Source of the DNA: Chitinophagaceae bacterium UBA1931
GTDB lineage: Bacteria > Bacteroidota > Bacteroidia > Chitinophagales > Chitinophagaceae
Reading direction: 5' to 3'
Assembly (NCBI GenBank): GCA_002337125.1
Contig: DDFJ01000001.1
Span: forward strand, 1,017,597-1,081,596
Length of the DNA: 64,000 bases
Positions 44,553 through 51,387 of this stretch are shown here, in pieces; the first letter of the stretch is position 1; each line of letters starts with the position of its first letter. The notes beneath the pieces are model-generated. The model saw only the letters and a list, made by a program, of their open reading frames with translations, had not been told where the DNA came from and did not search any database. Made by a program: the position numbers and the translations under genes.

Positions 44553-45701
44553 TCAGAGGTTTGCTGGTTGTTTTAAAATACTTTGCCGGTAGAGTTCATT
44601 CATTTCATTTAATGCTTTGAGCGGATCGCCATCATTCATTAAACAATATTGTAAAGGATCACCGGCATGATCCTGAAAATATAAATAACCGTTGTAGCGT
44701 GGACGCATGTAACCATTGTCCATCACAGGTAAAACGGCTTCAAAATAATTATTCGTAATACGGTTGGCATCTGCATCCCACCATGCTGAACGGTGACCGG
44801 GTTGTCCGCCATTCTGCACATACATAGTACGCTGGCATTCGCCCGATACAATCATTCTTGCAAAATCAACTGCAGTTTCTTTGTGCTGCGAAAATGCTGA
44901 CACTGCTAATCCTGTTCCGCCGATTGTTGTTCGCAACTTCTTTCCGTTGAATGAAACCACATCGGCATAATGCAGCAAATGTTTTGCATATCCCTTTCTT
45001 GAATAGTTGGAATAACCATACGCAAACGGGCAATACCAGTAATCGTTGGTTGAACTCATTAACTCTGCTACAGCAATTGGATTACAGTTGAACATGTTCC
45101 TGTCGACCAGGTTGTACAACTGCTTCATGGTTTCAATTGCTTTGATGCCTGTTGCTTCATCAATCACTTCATCTTCCGATTGAAAAGGCTCTTTGCCATT
45201 TGCAATACAGAACGTATAAAAATTCATGAGCAGATCAATGGGAATTGCAGGCACAGCTACTTTTCCTTTTTTTGCCAGCTCCAGCACTTCTTCCCAAGTA
45301 TCGGGAGGATACTGCATTAAATCTTTACGGTAACTGGCAGCAGGTGTTGCGGCATCAATTGCCAGCGCCCATTGCTTACCGTTATAATGATAGCTTGGAT
45401 GCGAAACACCAACGGAATGATTGGCCTGATCCTGCAGGTACTCCGCAGGCAAATATTCATTGAGCGGCAGTACACAATTTGTTGCTGCAGCACAACCTAC
45501 CCACGGATGATCAATAATTAAAAGGTCGTAATCGGCTGTAAGCATTTCAATAGGGAAATCTGCAAATTCCTGCAGCGTACGTTTCTTCCACCTGATTTCT
45601 ACATCAGGATGCAGCTCACTATATCGCTGGGAAACAGCAAGCAGAGGTGTTATACCCCTGCTGTGCCCCCACGTGATGCCGTTTAAAACGATTGCTGCCA
45701 T
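44553..45701 (-). CDS. Solute-binding-protein fold (family 1) without signal peptide
   Basis: 382 residues. The sequence follows ABC-transporter family 1 solute-binding proteins from the first mature strand (IVLNGITWGHSRGITPLLAV) through YDLLIIDHPWVG, DAATPAASYRKDL, YWYCPFAYGYSNY and IGGTGLAVSAFSQ. Yet it begins MAAIVLNG with no signal peptide. The in-frame codons upstream contain no start before a stop at 45720-45722, so no leader has been missed. No ABC permease or ATPase gene is nearby. It is translated 2 bp after MaoC and 4 bp before a CoA-transferase. A cytoplasmic role as a ligand-binding or catalytic partner of these enzymes is inferred. Family membership is likely; function is unknown. 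Confidence 0.75.
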   Translation of the reverse strand: MAAIVLNGITWGHSRGITPLLAVSQRYSELHPDVEIRWKKRTLQEFADFPIEMLTADYDLLIIDHPWVGCAAATNCVLPLNEYLPAEYLQDQANHSVGVSHPSYHYNGKQWALAIDAATPAASYRKDLMQYPPDTWEEVLELAKKGKVAVPAIPIDLLMNFYTFCIANGKEPFQSEDEVIDEATGIKAIETMKQLYNLVDRNMFNCNPIAVAELMSSTNDYWYCPFAYGYSNYSRKGYAKHLLHYADVVSFNGKKLRTTIGGTGLAVSAFSQHKETAVDFARMIVSGECQRTMYVQNGGQPGHRSAWWDADANRITNNYFEAVLPVMDNGYMRPRYNGYLYFQDHAGDPLQYCLMNDGDPLKALNEMNELYRQSILKQPANL

Positions 45702-45703
45702 AT

Positions 45704-46147
45704 TTAAACACTGCTTTTCTTAACCAATAAAATATGCTCGCACAGCATCACCAGTTCATTGTGCTGGTTAAAACATTCCACCAACTCAGTTACCAAACCA
45801 AACTCAGGTTTTTTGTGATCCTTCTTGTCTTTGATGGTAACTGTTACTTTAATTGTATCGTTAATGAAAACAGGTTTGATGAAACGTAAACGTTCATACC
45901 CGTATGTCATTGAAACTTCGTTTACAAAATCGGCAGTTAAACCAATGGCAACAGTGAAAATGAGTGTGCCGTGTGCAATTCGTTTTCCAAAAGGCTGGGT
46001 TTTGCACCATTCTTCATCCATGTGATGAGGAAAAAAGTCGCCCGATTGACCTGCATGAATAACAATGTCCGTTTCGGTAATGGTTCTTCCTTTCGTCTGG
46101 CGAACCTCATTTATTTCAAATTCTTCGTAATACTTCTTAATAAACAT
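45704..46147 (-). CDS. MaoC-like hotdog hydratase
   Basis: 147 residues, cytoplasmic, single hotdog domain. The hydratase motif D-x4-H is present as SGDFFPHHMD (Asp37, His42), followed by GKRIAHGTLIFTVAIGL. Such enzymes add or remove water across an enoyl-CoA, as in mesaconyl-CoA or (R)-specific enoyl-CoA hydratases. It is the first gene of the cassette, with a 292-bp upstream gap, so a promoter is expected in 46148-46439. Together with two CoA-transferases it implies that an activated acid is dehydrated or hydrated. No citramalyl-CoA-type lyase is seen beside it, so the downstream cleavage step is not in this window. Confidence 0.88.
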   Translation of the reverse strand: MFIKKYYEEFEINEVRQTKGRTITETDIVIHAGQSGDFFPHHMDEEWCKTQPFGKRIAHGTLIFTVAIGLTADFVNEVSMTYGYERLRFIKPVFINDTIKVTVTIKDKKDHKKPEFGLVTELVECFNQHNELVMLCEHILLVKKSSV

Positions 46148-46396
46148 AGCAAGCTGCAGTCAATTAATTGATTAAACAGATACCTTTTTGATGAGGGCTG
46201 AAATACCCTGAAATTCGGGGTTCAAAGTAGTGCAGGATGCCGGGGCATTCAATGGAAGGTTTTACTGAATTGATGGATTATTTTCCCATAGCCCCGAAAA
46301 CAAGCTGAATGAAAACAAGCGTCAGTAAAGGAAATGAGCGTAAATATGAATATAAATAATGTGAAAGATGGAAGATATTAGTATAAACAGGAGGAC

Positions 46397-46428
46397 AGCT
46401 ATCAGCCTTTAGCCGATAGTCATTAGTA
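46397..46428. repeat. Intergenic repeat with GATAGTCATTAG unit, copy 1
   Basis: Contains CTATCAGCCTTTAGCCGATAG, a small imperfect hairpin, followed by TCATTAG. The 12-mer GATAGTCATTAG and the 9-mer AGCCGATAG recur in opposite orientation at 61580-61622. It lies just after the YiiX-like gene stop. The rest of the gap 46148-46396 shows no gene. Confidence 0.55.
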
Positions 46429-46439
46429 ACACAGATTCA

Positions 46440-47927
46440 TTATTCATTTTCCTCACAATAACTCTTTGCTTCAGTTTCTGCCATCTTCACCATTTGCCAG
46501 TAGGGAGGATTGTACTGTTTTTGCTGGATAAACTGCTGTACATCTTTTTCCACAGCTTGCTTCACGGTTTGAAACATGCTTACAAACGACTGGTTCTTTA
46601 ACGCCTGTTCAGCACTCATACCTTCCGGTATAATGGCAACTTTACCAAAGCGGTTCATCACAACACAATAAGCTTTGAGTAAACGGGCAAAGGGCAACTG
46701 CCAGCGTGGAAAAGTAATTTCAGTTCCTTTATCCGCTTCTGTAATCAACCCATCCATCACTGCATTATAAATATGGTCTTTCAGCAAAGTTTCATTGTCT
46801 TTCCATTCGGCAACCACCGTTAACTGAGGATCGTATTCCAGGTCGCTGGGCATTTGTGTAACAAAATGCTCCACACCAAATGCATGCAGCCAGTTTTCAA
46901 TTCCCGGTGATGAAATGGTTGATACAGCTTTCCATAAGATCAGCCCGTTTTTCTTATAAGCATACGAAGCAACTTCCGAACAGAACAGGGCTGATGAATC
47001 ATAAAAATTCATTTTGAAATCATAAGGAATATGTCGTGCAGTTGCCTGCATGTATGCAAACTTTGCAGCTTTTTGAGGAAGCAAAGGATCTGCTTTGAGT
47101 TGAGGAAGATCGGCTCTTGGCCGCAATACCATGCAACGCAGTTTTTTGTCTTTGATGTATTGATCAACCGTTGCAATGGCCACACCTTTTTCAATATGCG
47201 CTTCAATGAGGTAAGGAGTTTTGGTTTGTTCATCCACATAGATCAATGCCACATGCGAAAAATTGCCGGGATAATCATTGCCTCTTGAAATAAATGCAGA
47301 TACTTCTGCCCCACCTCTTGATACCAGCATATCGCCACTGTGAACCTTGATTCCAAAAATTTCAGTTGATGGAGTTGCTGATGGCTCGTCTTTTCCTTTG
47401 ATAAGACTTACAATTGAATCAGTCTTTTGCTGCAGCGCCACTTCCTCTACTGCTGCACGCATACCATAGAGATTTTTATACAACCGTTTACGGGATGAGA
47501 GTTTGTTCATATCCCATGTTTGCGACTGGTGTTTGATGGCAGTTTTGATGCGGCTGTACAAACCATTGAACCGGTCAATATATTCCGGGCGTGTTGCAAC
47601 AAGCGGTGCAAGAACAAAAAATTCATTGAGCAAAGAATCGTACAGGTTACTTGTTGCTGAGATAGTATTGCTCTCGATACTGACGCAAAGTGTTTCAGAA
47701 GAATGTAAAAGTGAATCTGCTTTTTTTGATACAGAAACCGGATCCAGTTGCTTGGCCGCTACAAAATCAGCCTCCAGTTTATTCCAGAACGAGTCAACAC
47801 TCCACCTGAATGGCTGATGCGTTGCAGCAACAATTTCCTGATCCTTACGACCGGGAATCAGCAATAACAAATACGCTGCAACAAGAAATGCAAGTGAATA
47901 CAGTATCCGTTTCTGGTATCTACGCAT
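46440..47927 (-). CDS. YiiX/YebB-like permuted papain-fold protein
   Basis: 495 residues. An N-terminal membrane anchor or uncleaved signal (residues ~8-25: LYSLAFLVAAYLLLLIPG) leads into a helical region (~40-175). The catalytic domain of the permuted NlpC/P60-like group follows (~190-345): GDMLVSRGG, His225 in SHVALIYV, Glu242 in YLIEAHIEKG and Cys316 in SALFCSEVASYAY. Members cleave amide or ester bonds in lipids or peptidoglycan, but substrates are mostly unknown. It stands apart from its neighbours, with 105- and 292-bp gaps, and has no evident tie to sugar use. It is probably periplasmic or envelope-associated. Confidence 0.75.
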   Translation of the reverse strand: MRRYQKRILYSLAFLVAAYLLLLIPGRKDQEIVAATHQPFRWSVDSFWNKLEADFVAAKQLDPVSVSKKADSLLHSSETLCVSIESNTISATSNLYDSLLNEFFVLAPLVATRPEYIDRFNGLYSRIKTAIKHQSQTWDMNKLSSRKRLYKNLYGMRAAVEEVALQQKTDSIVSLIKGKDEPSATPSTEIFGIKVHSGDMLVSRGGAEVSAFISRGNDYPGNFSHVALIYVDEQTKTPYLIEAHIEKGVAIATVDQYIKDKKLRCMVLRPRADLPQLKADPLLPQKAAKFAYMQATARHIPYDFKMNFYDSSALFCSEVASYAYKKNGLILWKAVSTISSPGIENWLHAFGVEHFVTQMPSDLEYDPQLTVVAEWKDNETLLKDHIYNAVMDGLITEADKGTEITFPRWQLPFARLLKAYCVVMNRFGKVAIIPEGMSAEQALKNQSFVSMFQTVKQAVEKDVQQFIQQKQYNPPYWQMVKMAETEAKSYCEENE

Positions 47928-48032
47928 CAGGAAGAGTTTGCGTAAAGATCATGAAATTTTAGTGAGGCTTATTATCAAATTTTTAAGAACAGAATTGACT
48001 TTGACGTTACACAGTTGTTCATGAGATAAAAA

Positions 48033-48569
48033 TCAATACGCAGTAATCTTTCCTATTGAAAATTGCAGGCTATCTTCTTCATGATAAACCCTGTACATCC
48101 ATATCTTTCCGGGAAATGAAATAGTTGTTTTACCACTCTCATTTTTTGATATAGTTGCATAAACAGTTGTGTTTTTATTAAACCATGGTTCGGGAGTTCC
48201 ATAATACCGACCATCCTTGTAATATCTTCGTAAATAAATCGTCACTTTAGGCGATGTTGAATTACCATCTTTTATTAAGAGATTTCCAGTCTTTGTATGT
48301 GAGTCAGGCCATGTAATATCAAAATACATATCGGTATGTGTTGTATCTGAATTTACATATGTCGACATGCAATCTAAAGTACTATGTGTTGAATCATAAC
48401 TTGAAAAAAGAACATTCACAGCTTTGGAAGTTGTATTTCCAAATACCCATGTGTTGTTTTCTGCTAAATCATTTTCAACTGAGCCTTTTTTGCAACTGAT
48501 GAAAAGTAAAAAAGAAAATAAAATTGAGATAGACAGAATTTGTCCTAAAAGAGTGGTGTTATATTTCAT
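48033..48569 (-). CDS. Small lipoprotein of unknown function
   Basis: 178 residues with a lipoprotein signal ending LLFISC (Cys26). The mature part is Ser/Thr/Tyr-rich and looks all-beta (TTVYATISKNESGKTTISFPG). I do not recognise a family. On the minus strand a TATATTTA (48590-48597) about 20 bp before the start resembles the Bacteroidota -7 element TAnnTTTG, but no well-placed -33 element was found. It lies 70 bp downstream of lutC and may be a separate unit. A frame of this length with a clear lipobox is probably real. Confidence 0.65.
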   Translation of the reverse strand: MKYNTTLLGQILSISILFSFLLFISCKKGSVENDLAENNTWVFGNTTSKAVNVLFSSYDSTHSTLDCMSTYVNSDTTHTDMYFDITWPDSHTKTGNLLIKDGNSTSPKVTIYLRRYYKDGRYYGTPEPWFNKNTTVYATISKNESGKTTISFPGKIWMYRVYHEEDSLQFSIGKITAY

Positions 48570-48639
48570 ATCGCAGTGTTTCTTGAGAATAAATATACTT
48601 CAATTCATTAAAAAAGTCTTAATCAAAGCCTCTATTCCA

Positions 48640-49224
48640 TCATCCATTAATAAACACTCTCAAACTTCTTGCACCATGTGCACCTATCACCAATGATTGT
48701 TCAATATCAGCTGTCTTGGAAGGGCCTGCAAGAAAAACACCAAAGCCTTCCCTGCCGCTGTCAATTTTTTCATAAGCGTGATGCATGGTTGCAACAATGC
48801 TTTCTTTGTTGATGAGTATGGCCAGATGCTGACAAATGAACGGAAGTAAACGGTTGCCCATCTGGCTTTCGTACAACCATACTGAACCGTTTTCTGCAAC
48901 ACCCAGTTCGGCTTTCAGATAAGTAATTTCAACTGCGGCTAATTCTTCCGGCGACATTTTTGTTGCGGCATCATTCAGTTCACCTAATTCTGTAATGCGG
49001 TTCACTACAAATTCACCGGCAGCTTTCTTTTCTTCAAGCTCATTCTTCAAGTCACTCAAATCATTTATTTCAACAGCAGAGCCGCCAATACTTTGCAGTA
49101 CCGTTTTAAACTGTTCAGTAAGATTTGCATAACTGATGACCTGTGTCTGATCAATCACAGGTAAATCAACAGCTTCAGGTTTGTTAGCTGCAACAGCTTT
49201 TAAAATATCTTCTCTTGCACTCAT
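48640..49224 (-). CDS. lutC: LutC-type LUD-domain subunit of L-lactate dehydrogenase complex
   Basis: 194 residues, cytoplasmic. A single LUD domain with LKAELGVAENGSVWLYES and AHGARSLRVFI near the C-terminus. In LutABC the three proteins together oxidise L-lactate to pyruvate with iron-sulphur clusters. It overlaps lutB by 4 bp (ATGA-type), showing translational coupling. L-lactate is the end product of the rhamnose route encoded next door, which explains its place here. Confidence 0.9.
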   Translation of the reverse strand: MSAREDILKAVAANKPEAVDLPVIDQTQVISYANLTEQFKTVLQSIGGSAVEINDLSDLKNELEEKKAAGEFVVNRITELGELNDAATKMSPEELAAVEITYLKAELGVAENGSVWLYESQMGNRLLPFICQHLAILINKESIVATMHHAYEKIDSGREGFGVFLAGPSKTADIEQSLVIGAHGARSLRVFING

Positions 49225-50591
49225 GATTGTTTATTCTTTAAATACCATTCACGGAAACTTTCTTTAGGTGGCGCAGGCATTTCCCTTTGCTTATACCATG
49301 GATTGAGTTTGTTATTCACTAACCACGGGAACAAACGCATCACTGTTCTTCCTGCCTTACCTGCAAAACGATACAGTGAAGGATGAGCGAGCAAAAATGC
49401 CATTCCTTTCAACCCGACTTTCTTTGTTGTATCAACATATCCTTCTGCAACAAGTACCTGTCTCCATTTCCATAACTGATCATGTATATCAATCTTCACC
49501 GGGCAAACATTACTGCAACTGCCACACAGTGTTGATGCAAAAGGAAGATCAGCATTTGCACGCATATCAAGATTTGGACTGAGGATAGAACCAATTGGTC
49601 CGGCAACTGCTGTATGATAACTGTGGCCGCCGCTTCGCCTGTAAACAGGACAGGTATTGAAACATGCTGCACAACGGATACACTTCAATGAGTTCCTGAA
49701 ATCAGCACGACCTAACTGTTTGCTTCTTCCATTATCAACAATTACAATATGCATCTGCTGCCCTTCTCTCGGCTTTTGAAAATGACTTGAGTAAGTTGTT
49801 ATTGGCTGACCGGTTGCACTTCTCGCCAGCAAACGGAGAAACACAGAAAGATGTTCAGCTTTAGGAATAATCTTTTCAAAACCCATGCAGGCAATATGAA
49901 TCTTTGCACAATGCGTACCCATATCAGCATTGCCTTCATTGGTACAAACAACAAAGCCTCCTGTTTCAGCAATGGCAAAGTTTACACCGGTAATGGCCAG
50001 TTCAGAAGCAATGAATTTTTCACGCAGGTGAATACGTGCAGCTTCCGTTAAATATTGCGGATCGTTATTTCCTTTCTCTGTGTGCAGGTGTTCGTGAAAT
50101 GTATCACTCACATCTTTTTTCTTCAGGTGAATGGCAGGCAATACAATATGACTGGGCGGCTCGTTCCTGAACTGCACAATACGTTCACCTAAATCAGTAT
50201 CGACGATATCAATTCCCTTGCTGTGTAAAAACTCGTTCATGCCACACTCTTCGGTAAGCATGCTTTTGCTTTTTACAATGCGCTGCACATTATTTTTCTG
50301 AATGATGTCGTACACAATGCGGTTGTGCTCTTCACCATTCGCTGCCCAGTGAACAGTAACGCCATTTGCTTTGGCATTTTTTTCAAACTCAACCAGGTAC
50401 TGATCAAGATGTGAAAGTGAATGATGCTTGATTTGAGAAGCCCATTCACGAAGCTGTTCCCACTCGGGCAAACCATGTGATGCTTTATCTCTTTTCTGCC
50501 TTACGAACCAAAGCGTTTCATTATGCCAGTCGGTTCTTGGCTCATCGCTGATGAATTGTGCAGCAGCTTCTGCATGTTTCATTGTTTTCAT
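49221..50591 (-). CDS. lutB: LutB-type iron-sulphur/LUD subunit of L-lactate dehydrogenase complex
   Basis: 456 residues, cytoplasmic. An N-terminal LUD domain (~60-290; IAETGGFVVCTNEGN, MGFEKIIPK) is followed by a ferredoxin-type domain with two 4Fe-4S sites: Cys304, Cys307, Cys310, Cys314 (CIRCAACFNTCP) and Cys356, Cys359, Cys363 (CGSCSNVCP). A helical C-terminus contains WYKQREMPAPPK, typical of LutB. It overlaps lutA by 4 bp and lutC by 4 bp. It probably carries electrons from lactate to the quinone pool. Confidence 0.94.
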   Translation of the reverse strand: MKTMKHAEAAAQFISDEPRTDWHNETLWFVRQKRDKASHGLPEWEQLREWASQIKHHSLSHLDQYLVEFEKNAKANGVTVHWAANGEEHNRIVYDIIQKNNVQRIVKSKSMLTEECGMNEFLHSKGIDIVDTDLGERIVQFRNEPPSHIVLPAIHLKKKDVSDTFHEHLHTEKGNNDPQYLTEAARIHLREKFIASELAITGVNFAIAETGGFVVCTNEGNADMGTHCAKIHIACMGFEKIIPKAEHLSVFLRLLARSATGQPITTYSSHFQKPREGQQMHIVIVDNGRSKQLGRADFRNSLKCIRCAACFNTCPVYRRSGGHSYHTAVAGPIGSILSPNLDMRANADLPFASTLCGSCSNVCPVKIDIHDQLWKWRQVLVAEGYVDTTKKVGLKGMAFLLAHPSLYRFAGKAGRTVMRLFPWLVNNKLNPWYKQREMPAPPKESFREWYLKNKQS

Positions 50592-51325
50592 GCGTTGCTG
50601 TTTAAAATTTCTGCAATATGAATGGCTTTGATGTTACTGTTCATGCGTTTTAAAATTCCTTCTAAATGCATTAAACAGCTTTCATCGTAACCGGTAATAT
50701 ATTCAACACCGTTTGCTGCGTGTTCAGCAATACGGTCTTTACCCATTTTTACACTCACTGCTTCTTCAAATACACAAAAGGTTCCGCCAAAACCACAACA
50801 CTCATCTGTACGTGCTGGATGACTCAGTTCCAATCCCTTCACCATGCCTAACAATTTCTCCGGCTTTGAAAATTCAGGAAGATTGCGTTCGCTCATGGAT
50901 GATAAATGCAAACCACGCTGACCGTGACAACTTGTATGCAATCCAACTTTGTGCGGAAAGGAAGCATCTAACTTTTCAATCTTCAGTACATCTGTTAAAA
51001 ACTCAGTAAGCTCGTAAATGTTTTTGCGGATATGTTCAGCTTCGCCGGGACGATCATCATCTTTTAAATGATCTTTTATATGCAATACACAACTTCCCGA
51101 TGGGCCGACGATGTAATCAAATCCACGAAAATTGCCAACGAAATTTTTATCACATCCTTTACTGCTTGAAGCGAAACCACTGTTGGCCATTGGTTGACCA
51201 CAACATGTTTGATTCAAGGGAAAAGAAACTTCACAACCAAGTTTTTCCAGCAGCTGTAATGTAGCAATACCTACCTGCGGATAAAACTGGTCGATATAAC
51301 AAGGAATAAACAATCCAACTTTCAT
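50588..51325 (-). CDS. lutA: LutA-type CCG-domain iron-sulphur subunit of L-lactate dehydrogenase complex
   Basis: The start at 51325 (MKVGLFIPCYIDQFYP) fits the family; 14 more codons upstream are open but without homology. 246 residues with two CCG domains: CCGQPMANSG at ~41 and DECCGFGGTFC at ~175. These bind the non-cubane cluster of heterodisulphide-reductase-type proteins. First gene of lutABC, 62 bp downstream of the second GH78 gene; the closeness suggests that rhamnose release and lactate disposal share regulation. Confidence 0.93.
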   Translation of the reverse strand: MKVGLFIPCYIDQFYPQVGIATLQLLEKLGCEVSFPLNQTCCGQPMANSGFASSSKGCDKNFVGNFRGFDYIVGPSGSCVLHIKDHLKDDDRPGEAEHIRKNIYELTEFLTDVLKIEKLDASFPHKVGLHTSCHGQRGLHLSSMSERNLPEFSKPEKLLGMVKGLELSHPARTDECCGFGGTFCVFEEAVSVKMGKDRIAEHAANGVEYITGYDESCLMHLEGILKRMNSNIKAIHIAEILNSNA

Positions 51326-51387
51326 ATCAATATAATTTGGCAATGAATGAATCATTACCGTTTGCAAAACTAACTCTGCTGCAACGT

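Noticed and set aside
44553..45701. ABC transporter operon
   Set aside because: Only a solute-binding fold is present; no permease or ATPase gene is nearby and the protein has no export signal.
46241..46296. CGGGGC/GCCCCG inverted repeat as terminator
   Set aside because: The arms are 6 bp with 44 nt between them and no T-run follows; it is too weak to call.
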